Of a stretch of 12,143 nt of DNA, positions 1 to 6,846 are shown piece by piece. Both the position numbers and the translations under genes were made by a program. This DNA is from Marininema mesophilum. Its GTDB lineage: Bacteria > Bacillota > Bacilli > Thermoactinomycetales > DSM-45169. The notes beneath the pieces are model-generated. The model did not search any database. It saw only the letters and a program-made list of their open reading frames with translations, and was not told the DNA's origin. Position 1 is the first letter of the stretch. Each line of letters starts with the position of its first letter. Where the stretch lies: positions 1 through 12,143 of the forward strand of contig NZ_FNNQ01000026.1 of the NCBI RefSeq assembly GCF_900106775.1, written 5' to 3'.

Positions 1-54
1 TGAAGTCGTAACAAGGTATCCCTACCGGAAGGTGGGGATGGATCACCTCCTTTC
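1..54 (+). rRNA. 16S ribosomal RNA, 3' end (partial)
   Basis: The first bases match the universally conserved 3' end of bacterial 16S rRNA: GAAGTCGTAACAAGG, then the last hairpin (helix 45, GGATCACC side), ending with the anti-Shine-Dalgarno CACCTCCTTTCT. The body of the gene lies upstream of the window. The exact mature end is set by homology to other Bacillota and could be off by a few bases. The gene is followed not by a normal spacer and 23S gene but by a short trailer and a terminator. Confidence 0.97.
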
Positions 55-134
55 TATGGAGTATCCGTTGGATACAAATAACGAACGAACCGAACAGGGT
101 TCAGAAATTCGCTCTTTAGTTTTCAGGGAATGTG
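55..134 (+). other. 16S precursor trailer / remnant of the 16S-23S spacer
   Basis: This is about 80 bases of untranslated rRNA precursor. It can fold into a small hairpin, GTATCC (61-66) with GGATAC (70-75), and a second two-tier stem, GAACC (87-91) with GGTTC (98-102), flanked by CGAA (82-85) and TTCG (108-111). GCTCTTTAG at 111-119 resembles the boxA antitermination core often found in rRNA leaders and spacers. No tRNA gene is present. Roles in 16S 3' processing and antitermination are inferred from position. Confidence 0.6.
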
Positions 135-168
135 AACACCCTACTCCAACTGGAGTAGGGTGTTTTTT
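135..168 (+). terminator. Rho-independent terminator behind the 16S gene
   Basis: A perfect 13-bp stem pairs 135-147 with 152-164 (AACACCCTACTCC with its complement) around an AACT loop. It runs straight into a T tract (163-168) on the + strand. On the - strand no U-rich tail follows, so it should mainly stop transcription leaving the 16S gene. Its place inside what would be the 16S-23S spacer means the 16S transcript is expected to end here. Confidence 0.9.
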
Positions 169-243
169 ATTATGATTTATTAATTGAACGGTACTTTATG
201 GAGATAGTGAGTGTAAGTCGATTGTTTTTGTGTGGTGAAAGAG

Positions 244-3126
244 CTAGGGGCTAGGGACTCCTACCTGGACAACTTGTTGAAAGGTAGGGCGATTCATCCA
301 TGTCATATTGGGTAGATCGATGGCCCCGAGTGTGCTTTGTTGAATGGTATCTTGATTGAGGTCATATACCCAGTTGTCCAGAGCGGGAGAGCCATATTGA
401 TTGGTTAGTTGATTGGATGTGTCGGAAAGTGCTTTCCAAAGGGAAGTGCGACAGGTAGTTAGATCCCCATTTCCACAATAGGTCCTATGCCAGGGATCCT
501 TTACGTTCTCCTTTAGTACCTGACGCAAATCCTTGTGTAAGAAGGGGTAGTATCCGATTTGAAAGGAAGAACCAAGACGGTGGGTAGGAGAATCGTCGAT
601 CTTAGCATCGGATTCACCCGTTGCTACTAGCGGTGCTTGAATTCCCTTTAAAGGAGCAAATACTTCGTTTACCAAGTTGGCGAAGAAAGCATCTCCGATA
701 GCAATCGCTGTGGCATCATCGTATTTGCCATCCTGTGGCGCGATATCTCGGCGATGGCCTCCATTTGTTACCCAGGAAGCTAATCGATCACGTATCGCTT
801 GTAATTGGGGATTGCCATCAGGTGCTTTGTTGCCGAGAATCTTGAGGACATAGGGGTAGATTTCTTGCGCTTTGAAATCTGTTGTCCCTGCATCCATTGT
901 GATATTAACAGCATCTGCACGCGTTAACTTTTTATTCTTAGCAAGCGCTTTTTTTAACCCCTTTTCTAAGAGGAGGGAGCGATAGACCGAGCCATAGTTG
1001 TAGTTGTTGTCACTGGCACGGAAGTTTGGCGCTTGTTTATTGTTCCAACTGATAATGTATCCGTTAGCTGGATTGATATCCTGGGGTTGTTTGTTTGGGG
1101 AGAGGAACTTACCTGTCCAGTCGTATTCTCCAGTTCCCCAACTAGGTAGATCAGGGTTGGTCCGGGGATCACGGATGGGCAGAAGTCCTGAGTGTTTATA
1201 CGCGATGTCGTTCTTATTGATGTAAAACCAGTTGAAGGTGTAATCAATACTGTCTATTGCCTTAGAAAAAGCCTTGGCGCCACCTTTCATATACTCGGGG
1301 TCATTTAACTTTTTAAAACCAGAGGTACTACCGAGTTCATTGAGGTAGGTAGAACGTTGTTGGCTGATGGCGACGGGCTTATTTTTTACTGTTCCCCGAG
1401 CAATTACGGGACCGTATACACTTCGTTGTATCGTGGTGGAACGAGTGCCAATTTTGGACTTTGTAGATGTTTGCATTTTTTTGAATGCTTTTTGTGGTGT
1501 TGTGTGCTTCCATTTCTTTAACATCGCTTTAATATCCTTGGGTTGTTTTTTCTTGATTGTCTGAAGGGATTGATTGTGTGTGAAGCTTTCCATGGGTTTG
1601 CATTGCCCTTTGTATAGATAGTGATCCGATTGTAGTGTGGGTTCTTTCCCATCGGGTTCACATAGTTGAAGAATCCATTGATCGGTATTGTCCGCTTGAG
1701 AAGAGGTGGCTGACCAAGAAAAATCCTTTCCCCTACCCATCTGCATATACAGGTTGGACCCTGCAAAACCAACCCCACGAGCCTGCATACCTGGGCCATT
1801 CACATCCATCTCTACAAGGAGTTGTGGGTTAAAATAGCCAGTCTGGGGACCAAATACAGCGATAGGTTTACCTGCCTGGGTATGTTTACCACCGACCAAC
1901 ATCGCATTACTCATACTCTGAGGTGCTTGAAGATTAATTGGACCAAAGGGGCCATCGGCTACCATCTTCGGTTTTTTTAGTTGAGCGATGGTCTTGTTTG
2001 CTGTAGATGAGTCAAGGACCGCGGATGATTTTTGATCGGGTGATGGGTGATTGTTGTAGGGGAAGGAGCGGTTAGTTGTGACGGGTGCTTCACTATCATT
2101 GGAACTATGGAAGTCCTTCCAGATCTTCTTCCCTTCACTTTCGCCAAATTGATTTTGTAACTTGGCGAGAAAGTTTCCGCTTTCAACCTCTCCCCCGCCC
2201 CCCTTACCAAACATACCTCCTACAAAACTGGTGATCACTACAGAGTCTTCTGCTTTCCACTCCTGGGGTAGTTTAAACAATCCTAAGTATTCCACCGGAA
2301 GAAGAGACCAATTTAATTTTGCCTTGGAAATGTAGTCATTGATCCCGGCGGCATAGTTGTTCATATCTTCACAGATTTGCTTTCCTTCTTCCCCTTTAGC
2401 GCAAATCTCCTGCACTTGTTTCGTTAGATCCTCCTCTTTATAAGGAGAGTTTTTTAGTTGCTCCGCATCAAGTGCCTTATTTTGCTCCGTATCTCCCGCA
2501 AATTCGCTTAACTGGGCTCGTCCCAGGTGGCGAAGCAAGTCCATCAAAAATAAACGATCTTCAGCCGAGGCGTAACCGATTCCATAAAAGGTAGCCTCAC
2601 GCGTTTTTCCTTCGATATGGGGAACGCCATAATTATCACGTTTGATGGTAAGGTCTTGGGTCGGGGAATAGGTTTTCTCGGGGTTTACAGGAGCGCCAAG
2701 TGAAGCGTCCTTGTAGTAGGTGGGTAAATCCTTATCTGTGATATCGGGGGATCGCTTGCCAAGGGAATCATACATGGTTGACTGATCATTATAATGCTTC
2801 GGGTATTTTTTAAAGAGCTTAGCACCGATAAAGTCTATAGGATTCATCAATCCTTGTTGGCCAGGAGGGAGAATATTATAAAAACCTTGATCCCCTGTCT
2901 CCTGGGCTTTACTGGGGATCGCTTGTACAGAAGTGAAAAGCATGGAGAGAGAAAGTGTGATAGTCAGTAGGATAGAAAGAGGATAGATCCATTTAATCTT
3001 CCTAGGATGCCCTTGAATCAGCCAGAGCCCTAGTAACAAGAAAGCATATACCCCCACAATGATTCCTGATACCAAAAGCATAGTGTCCCACCTCACTGTA
3101 TATTTATTTCGAATATTCAATCGCAT
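244..3126 (-). CDS. Penicillin acylase family protein (Ntn-hydrolase), membrane-anchored or exported
   Basis: This is a 960-residue member of the penicillin acylase (peptidase S45) family, which hydrolyses amide bonds of acylated substrates such as beta-lactams or acyl-homoserine lactones. The N-terminus has two hydrophobic stretches (about 17-37 and 46-66), the second ending in a signal-like AIPSKA. The A-chain signature IKRDNYGVPHI lies at 161-171, followed by GYASAEDRLFLMDLLRHLGRAQLSE at 184-208 (interrupted here only for naming). MSNAMLVGGKHT places the nucleophile of the autocatalytically exposed B chain at Ser406 (codon 1909-1911). FNWFYINKND (631-640) and the WNNK motif (694-697), which carries the oxyanion Asn in the family, are intact. 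NRPTFQQVV near the end is typical. The chosen ATG has AAGGTG 5 bases upstream. An internal ATG at 3081 (Met16) has an equal or better GAGGTGGG site and may be the true start. The gene runs head-on towards the 16S gene. Substrate is unknown. Confidence 0.93.
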   Translation of the reverse strand: MRLNIRNKYTVRWDTMLLVSGIIVGVYAFLLLGLWLIQGHPRKIKWIYPLSILLTITLSLSMLFTSVQAIPSKAQETGDQGFYNILPPGQQGLMNPIDFIGAKLFKKYPKHYNDQSTMYDSLGKRSPDITDKDLPTYYKDASLGAPVNPEKTYSPTQDLTIKRDNYGVPHIEGKTREATFYGIGYASAEDRLFLMDLLRHLGRAQLSEFAGDTEQNKALDAEQLKNSPYKEEDLTKQVQEICAKGEEGKQICEDMNNYAAGINDYISKAKLNWSLLPVEYLGLFKLPQEWKAEDSVVITSFVGGMFGKGGGGEVESGNFLAKLQNQFGESEGKKIWKDFHSSNDSEAPVTTNRSFPYNNHPSPDQKSSAVLDSSTANKTIAQLKKPKMVADGPFGPINLQAPQSMSNAMLVGGKHTQAGKPIAVFGPQTGYFNPQLLVEMDVNGPGMQARGVGFAGSNLYMQMGRGKDFSWSATSSQADNTDQWILQLCEPDGKEPTLQSDHYLYKGQCKPMESFTHNQSLQTIKKKQPKDIKAMLKKWKHTTPQKAFKKMQTSTKSKIGTRSTTIQRSVYGPVIARGTVKNKPVAISQQRSTYLNELGSTSGFKKLNDPEYMKGGAKAFSKAIDSIDYTFNWFYINKNDIAYKHSGLLPIRDPRTNPDLPSWGTGEYDWTGKFLSPNKQPQDINPANGYIISWNNKQAPNFRASDNNYNYGSVYRSLLLEKGLKKALAKNKKLTRADAVNITMDAGTTDFKAQEIYPYVLKILGNKAPDGNPQLQAIRDRLASWVTNGGHRRDIAPQDGKYDDATAIAIGDAFFANLVNEVFAPLKGIQAPLVATGESDAKIDDSPTHRLGSSFQIGYYPFLHKDLRQVLKENVKDPWHRTYCGNGDLTTCRTSLWKALSDTSNQLTNQYGSPALDNWVYDLNQDTIQQSTLGAIDLPNMTWMNRPTFQQVVQVGVPSP
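3087..3094 (-). promoter_or_regulatory. Shine-Dalgarno site for the alternative acylase start (Met16)
   Basis: Read on the - strand this is GAGGTGGG, ending 5 bases before the ATG at 3081. It competes with AAGGTG at 3132-3137, which serves the ATG at 3126. Using it would shorten the acylase to 945 residues and begin it directly at the first hydrophobic segment. Confidence 0.5.
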
Positions 3127-3190
3127 TATAGCACCTTCTTCAAAGATATGACAACCTAAAATAAGGGATAAATTTCAAGAGATTGCTATC

Positions 3191-3220
3191 ATTATCTTTA
3201 AGTAGAAATACGTGTGTTAA
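3191..3220 (-). promoter_or_regulatory. Sigma-A-type promoter for the penicillin acylase gene
   Basis: On the - strand TTAACA (3215-3220, 5/6 to the -35 consensus) is followed after 18 bases by GATAAT (3191-3196, 5/6 to the -10). This predicts a start site near 3184 and a leader of about 60 bases. It lies between the phn terminator and the acylase start, so the acylase is probably transcribed separately from the phn operon. Confidence 0.6.
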
Positions 3221-3284
3221 ATAACGTGTTTAAAGATCGATTGAGTTGATTTTATAGGGTAGGTAGATACTAGTAATTCAGAAC

Positions 3285-3318
3285 ACAAAAAAACGCCGGG
3301 ATTTCCCGACGTTTTTGA
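3285..3318 (-). terminator. Terminator of the phn operon
   Basis: The stem pairs 3291-3300 with 3305-3314 around a 4-base loop. In the - strand RNA all ten pairs form, one as G-U, and the stem is followed by a run of U (complement of 3286-3293). On the + strand the same position is a C-A mismatch, although a T tract follows there too. It sits just after the stop of the second phnE and should end the phnDCEE transcript. Confidence 0.88.
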
Positions 3319-3331
3319 TGCTTTTTAAAGG

Positions 3332-4141
3332 TTATACAATACGTTTTCGGATCGCTCCTGAGATTGAATCGATTAGTGTTACCATGATAATGATTCCGAA
3401 AAGGATAATTCCTACTCGATCCCAATCGCGCGCGTTTAGGGCGAAAATCAATGGAGTCCCAATACCACCTGCACCAATCATTCCAAGGATCGAGGCAGCG
3501 CGGATATTAATCTCAAAGCGATAGAGTGCAAAAGAGATGAAGGCTGGAATTACTTGGGGGATCACGGCAAACCAGAGCACTTGGAAGCGAGAGGCTCCTG
3601 ATGCAGTGAGTGCCTCAGTAGGGCCTAAATCAATTGTCTCGATCGCTTCGGAGTATAGCTTTCCAAGCATACCAATCGAGTGTATTCCAAGAGCTAACAC
3701 GCCAGCAAATGATCCAGGTCCTACCGCTTTAATGAAGAGAAGGGCCAAGACAAGCTCAGGGAAGGTTCGAATGAAACTGAGGGAGAACTTTCCGGTGCCA
3801 GCTACTGGACGAAAGCGGTTCATGCTATTGGATGCCCAAAAAGCAAAGGGAATACAGAGTACAGCAGAGATAAACGTACCTAACACTGCGATGGATAAGG
3901 TATCTAATAAGCCGCGTAGCAGGTCTTCTCCATCAGGCAGATATACATAGTCCCAATCTGGGTGGAATAGACCAGAGAAGATCGACTTTATACCAGCAGT
4001 GTCCCGAATCTCAGCAACTGGGACACCGGAGAAGGCCCAGACATAGATCGCAATCACTACAGCAAAGATGATTATGCCCTTTAAACGTTTCTTTTTCGGG
4101 GGAGTTGGCAACGAGGTTTGGGTTTCAATATTCATATTCAT
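3332..4141 (-). CDS. phnE: Phosphonate-type ABC transporter permease PhnE (second subunit)
   Basis: This 269-residue integral membrane protein forms half of the translocation pore of a PhnCDE-type importer in the cytoplasmic membrane. A short cytoplasmic start rich in Pro and Lys is followed by a first membrane segment (GIIIFAVVIAIYVWAFSGV). Several more hydrophobic segments follow. The EAA coupling loop that contacts the ATPase is visible as EALTASGASRFQVLWFAVIP (about 178-197). Its ATG overlaps the stop of the upstream permease by ATGA (4138-4141), and GGGAG lies 9 bases upstream, so the two are translationally coupled. It is the last gene of the operon. Paired, diverged permeases are common in Bacillota phn operons and probably form a heterodimer. 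The substrate cannot be told from the permease. Confidence 0.95.
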   Translation of the reverse strand: MNMNIETQTSLPTPPKKKRLKGIIIFAVVIAIYVWAFSGVPVAEIRDTAGIKSIFSGLFHPDWDYVYLPDGEDLLRGLLDTLSIAVLGTFISAVLCIPFAFWASNSMNRFRPVAGTGKFSLSFIRTFPELVLALLFIKAVGPGSFAGVLALGIHSIGMLGKLYSEAIETIDLGPTEALTASGASRFQVLWFAVIPQVIPAFISFALYRFEINIRAASILGMIGAGGIGTPLIFALNARDWDRVGIILFGIIIMVTLIDSISGAIRKRIV

Positions 4142-4914
4142 AGCAATTGCTCCCGTACCTTGGTAGTAATGAAATCAATCAGAACCACGACGATCAGGGT
4201 GAGAAGAATGAGCATTGAGGTCTGTGCATATTGGAGAAGTTTCAATGTATGGTCGAACATGATACCAACACCACCTGCACCTACAAGACCCAGAATCGCT
4301 GCAGCTCGAACGTTGATTTCAAAGGAATAAAGGAAATAGGCAGCAAAGGGAGCCGCAATTTGTGGAATTACACCATAAGTGATCCACTGGGTTTTATTGG
4401 CCCCTACTGCAGTCATCGCTTCGAGTGGTCCATTATCGATGGCTTCCATCGATTCATAAGTGAGCTTAGCGATAATTCCAAACGAAAATAATGTCAGTGC
4501 AAAGATGCCAGGAATGAGGCCAATTCCAAAGATGGCAACGAAAATGGCAGCCAATAGCAGATCGGGAATCGTCCGTAGGAGGTTGAGTACGAAACGAGTA
4601 GGGATAGTTATGAATTTTGGAAATAGATTGTTTGCAGAAAATAAGGCACAAGGAAAAGCAAGTAATGCACCTAGTGTTGCACCAATGAGCGCCATTCGGA
4701 TCGTATCCAGCATTGGTTTTATGATATCAGAAAAATACTGGATATCAGGTGGAACCATTTCAATCAAAAGATCCCCCATTTGAGGCAATCCATTGATCAA
4801 TGTGGTTAAGGAAGCATCTGTACGGATTGCACTTCCCCAACAAAGTAATGCTAACAATAAGATCGTTAGCCCCGTTTTTGTCCGTTTTATGGGACGGTTG
4901 TTATCGGTGCTCAT
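4138..4914 (-). CDS. phnE: Phosphonate-type ABC transporter permease PhnE (first subunit)
   Basis: This is a 258-residue polytopic membrane protein homologous to the following permease but clearly diverged. It opens with a basic stretch (RPIKRTKTG) and a hydrophobic segment (LTILLLALLCWGSAI). Its EAA loop reads EAMTAVGANKTQWITYGVIP, followed by the family-typical EINVRAAAILGLVGAGGVG. ATGA overlaps join it to phnC upstream (4911-4914) and to the second phnE downstream, indicating tight coupling and stoichiometric synthesis. GGAGA sits about 10 bases before the ATG. The predicted role is the partner half of the transmembrane pore energised by PhnC and fed by lipoprotein PhnD. Confidence 0.95.
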   Translation of the reverse strand: MSTDNNRPIKRTKTGLTILLLALLCWGSAIRTDASLTTLINGLPQMGDLLIEMVPPDIQYFSDIIKPMLDTIRMALIGATLGALLAFPCALFSANNLFPKFITIPTRFVLNLLRTIPDLLLAAIFVAIFGIGLIPGIFALTLFSFGIIAKLTYESMEAIDNGPLEAMTAVGANKTQWITYGVIPQIAAPFAAYFLYSFEINVRAAAILGLVGAGGVGIMFDHTLKLLQYAQTSMLILLTLIVVVLIDFITTKVREQLL

Positions 4915-5684
4915 CCGGCAGTCTCTCCTAGGAGTTCGTCGTCCTTGATTTCACGACCGTAGATATTGGAGAATACATCATCAGTCGCTTCTTCTACGGG
5001 ACCATCATAGACAAGCTCCCCAGCGCGAAGCCCTATGATACGAGTGGCATATTCCCGGGCAAGATCGATAAAGTGAAGGTTAACCACCATGGTTATCCCT
5101 AACTCTTGGTTGATCCGCTTTAGATCGTTCATAACTTGACGAGTTGTCATTGGATCAAGGGATGCAACAGGTTCATCAGCCAAAATAATTTTGGCTTCCT
5201 GGGCCAAAGCGCGAGCTATGGAAACGCGTTGTTGCTGTCCTCCAGAGAGTTGATCTGCACGGGTCCATGCTTTTTCAGTGATGCCTACACGTTGCAAAGC
5301 ATTATAGGCTAATTGTTGATCTTCCTTCGGAAATAGGTTAAGTACGGTACGTAATGTGGAGTGATATCCAACACGCCCAGAGAGAACGTTGCGCATTACT
5401 GTAGAGCGACGAACAAGGTTGAAATTCTGGAAGATCATGCCCACATCACGGCGGATCGAACGTAGTTGTTGCCCTTTTGCGGAAGTGATCGAGCGATTGT
5501 CGATCTGGATGTCCCCTTCACTAATTTCGTGAAGGCGGTTGATCGAGCGGAGAAGAGTGGATTTTCCTGCACCAGAGCGGCCAACGATGACGATAAATTC
5601 TCCCTTCTCAAAGGAAAGGTTAATATTCTTTAGCCCGATTGTTCCGTTAGGATACACTTTGGATACATTTTGTATCTCAATCAT
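4911..5684 (-). CDS. phnC: Phosphonate-type ABC transporter ATP-binding protein PhnC
   Basis: This is the cytoplasmic ATPase of the importer. Counted from the ATG at 5684 it is 257 residues, with every ABC motif intact: Walker A GRSGAGKST (35-43), Q-loop Gln86 in MIFQN, signature LSGGQQQ (146-152), Walker B AKIILADEP (164-172), D-loop SLDP and H-loop His204. The start at 5684 is preferred over an in-frame GTG at 5693 because TAGGTG lies 6 bases upstream of the ATG, whereas the GTG lies inside that site. The stop overlaps the phnE ATG. A terminator-like hairpin separates the gene from phnD. The left edge of the 3413-bp tandem repeat (5184) falls inside codons for Walker B, so only the 5' part of this gene is repeated downstream. 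Confidence 0.96.
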   Translation of the reverse strand: MIEIQNVSKVYPNGTIGLKNINLSFEKGEFIVIVGRSGAGKSTLLRSINRLHEISEGDIQIDNRSITSAKGQQLRSIRRDVGMIFQNFNLVRRSTVMRNVLSGRVGYHSTLRTVLNLFPKEDQQLAYNALQRVGITEKAWTRADQLSGGQQQRVSIARALAQEAKIILADEPVASLDPMTTRQVMNDLKRINQELGITMVVNLHFIDLAREYATRIIGLRAGELVYDGPVEEATDDVFSNIYGREIKDDELLGETAG

Positions 5685-5690
5685 AGCTTT

Positions 5691-5696
5691 CACCTA
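5691..5696 (-). promoter_or_regulatory. Shine-Dalgarno site that fixes the phnC start
   Basis: Read on the - strand this is TAGGTG, 6 bases before ATG 5684. It covers the alternative GTG at 5693, which has no good site of its own. The same arrangement recurs in the second copy at 9104-9109. Confidence 0.6.
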
Positions 5697-5710
5697 CTCT
5701 TTACGGATTC

Positions 5711-5757
5711 AAAAAGAAAAAGAGATCGTTCCATGGATAATCCTCGAACGATCTCTT
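5711..5757 (-). terminator. Terminator-like hairpin between phnD and phnC (possible attenuator)
   Basis: A perfect 12-bp stem pairs 5746-5757 with 5720-5731 around a 14-base loop. On the - strand it is followed by a U-rich stretch (complement of 5711-5719). It starts 19 bases after the phnD stop and ends before the phnC ribosome site. It should cut or slow read-through and protect the phnD message, giving more binding protein than transporter, as is common in ABC importer operons. Partial termination is an inference. Confidence 0.75.
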
Positions 5758-5776
5758 GAGACTTAACGAAAAGGTC

Positions 5777-6697
5777 TCAGTACTGGCCGACGGCTTTTTC
5801 GTAGTCGCGAACGGCGCCGAAGTTCTTATCGCTCGAGGGAATATAGCCTTCGTGCGTATAGATTTCTTTGATGATTTTATGGCCTTCTTTATTTTTACCG
5901 ATTTTTATAAATGCCTGTTTGATTTTTTCTGCCCATTTCTTGTCGATGTCAGAGCGTACGCTGATGGTATCGTTAGGGATAGGCTTTGTACGGTGAATGA
6001 CTTTGGTCTTGGAGAATACATCTTTGTAGTCCTTCGCTACAATATTACGAGCATCTCCAAAAACAGCAGCTGCATCTACTTCACCATTAAGTACAGCGAT
6101 AAGGGCACGATCATGTCCCTTCATGGTAACGCCAGTAACATCCTTTTGTGGGTCGATGCCCGCTTTTTTCATCTCAACAGCAGGCCATACATAGCCAGCA
6201 GAAGAAGCAACGTCCTGCCAGGCCATTTTCTTACCTTTCAGATCTTTTAAAGTTTTGATTTTAGAGTCTTTTTTAGTGATGATATATGCTTCATAGCTAT
6301 CTACAAGCTTGTCGGTAGGTTTACCGTTTTTAGGGTTTACACCAAAGCGTTGTGATTGGAGTAAAACGTTAGCAGCCTTTTTCTTATCATGGGCCATTAC
6401 ATAGGCGCTAGGCGGTAGGAAACCGACATCTACTTGCTTAGAAGCCATTGCTTCGATGATCGTGTTGTAGTCTGTGGAAACGCTTACCTTTACAGGAATG
6501 CCAAGTTCCTTCTTAAGAAGTTTTTCCAACGGTTTTGCTTTCGCCTCTAAGGTGTCAGCGGCTTGTGATGGTACAAACTGCACCTTTAGTTCCTTCGGCT
6601 TATAAGCCCCTGCTTTACCTGCATCAGAACCACAGCCTGCGAGTAGGCCTGCCACAAGTGCTACCGTTGCGCTAGTGGCGATAAAGCGTTTTAACAT
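5777..6697 (-). CDS. phnD: Phosphonate-type ABC transporter substrate-binding lipoprotein PhnD, copy 1
   Basis: This 306-residue extracytoplasmic binding protein delivers substrate to the PhnE permeases. The lipoprotein signal is clear: MLKR, a hydrophobic core, and lipobox LAGC with the lipidated Cys at 22. The mature part shows features of the PhnD/PtxB/HtxB (type 2 periplasmic binding) fold. These are VQFVPSQAA near the start, VDVGFLPPSAYV (about 94-105), WQDVASSAGYVWP (about 160-172), which forms the oxyanion-binding helix start, and GEVDAAAVFGDA (about 205-216). GGGGGG lies 8 bases before the ATG. It is the first gene of the - strand operon and diverges from the metallophosphatase gene. 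Family members bind phosphonates, phosphite, hypophosphite or methylphosphonate, and the ligand here is not predictable by eye. An identical gene lies at 9190-10110. Confidence 0.96.
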   Translation of the reverse strand: MLKRFIATSATVALVAGLLAGCGSDAGKAGAYKPKELKVQFVPSQAADTLEAKAKPLEKLLKKELGIPVKVSVSTDYNTIIEAMASKQVDVGFLPPSAYVMAHDKKKAANVLLQSQRFGVNPKNGKPTDKLVDSYEAYIITKKDSKIKTLKDLKGKKMAWQDVASSAGYVWPAVEMKKAGIDPQKDVTGVTMKGHDRALIAVLNGEVDAAAVFGDARNIVAKDYKDVFSKTKVIHRTKPIPNDTISVRSDIDKKWAEKIKQAFIKIGKNKEGHKIIKEIYTHEGYIPSSDKNFGAVRDYEKAVGQY

Positions 6698-6743
6698 GAC
6701 ATTTCCCCCCAGATAAATTGTTCTAAGAGTACTACCATTTTAC

Positions 6744-6752
6744 AATATACCA
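6744..6752 (-). promoter_or_regulatory. Candidate extended -10 promoter for phnD, copy 1
   Basis: On the - strand the sequence is TGGTATATT: an extended TGn followed by TATATT (5/6 to the -10 consensus), giving a start near 6737 and a 40-base leader. No good -35 is seen at 16-18 bases, so it may need an activator. Other -10-like hexamers nearby (TAAAAT) cannot be excluded. Confidence 0.4.
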
Positions 6753-6780
6753 TACAACCGTAATACTAGATATGAAGATC

Positions 6781-6789
6781 TGATATAAT
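6781..6789 (+). promoter_or_regulatory. Extended -10 promoter for the metallophosphatase gene, copy 1
   Basis: TGATATAAT combines the TGn extension with a perfect TATAAT (6784-6789) and has no recognisable -35. The predicted start is near 6796, leaving a leader of about 50 bases before the TTG start. Only about 28 bases separate it from the divergent phnD -10, so one regulator could act on both. Confidence 0.6.
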
Positions 6790-6830
6790 TTTCTAAGTGA
6801 AGGAGTGGGCTGGTAGAATAAGCTCTGTAG

Positions 6831-6837
6831 AAAGGTG
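6831..6837 (+). promoter_or_regulatory. Shine-Dalgarno site that decides the metallophosphatase start
   Basis: AAAGGTG, preceded by G, matches the anti-Shine-Dalgarno end seen at 43-54. It is 9 bases before a TTG codon at 6847. It overlaps the in-frame GTG at 6835, which makes that GTG an unlikely start. It recurs at 10244-10250. Confidence 0.55.
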
Positions 6838-6846
6838 CGGTGCGAT

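Noticed and set aside
55..243. Search for a tRNA-Ile or tRNA-Ala gene in the spacer, and again at 11859-12079.
   Set aside because: No cloverleaf, T-loop GTTCRAATC or CCA-type end was found in either half of the spacer.
966..2210. Several 60-90-codon open frames on both strands inside the acylase gene.
   Set aside because: All overlap a well-supported long gene in another frame, lack ribosome sites and show low-complexity, unrelated translations.
5756..6250. A 164-codon open frame on the + strand, repeated at 9169-9663.
   Set aside because: It lies fully antisense to phnD, has no recognisable domain, and starts in the phnD-phnC hairpin. It is a shadow of the phnD codon pattern.
6738..6766. 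TTTACA, CATACA and TAATAC at near-helical spacing, reminiscent of a PhoP (Pho box) array.
   Set aside because: Start-to-start distances are 12 and 10 instead of a regular 11, and only one hexamer matches TTWACA well. Not strong enough to call an operator.
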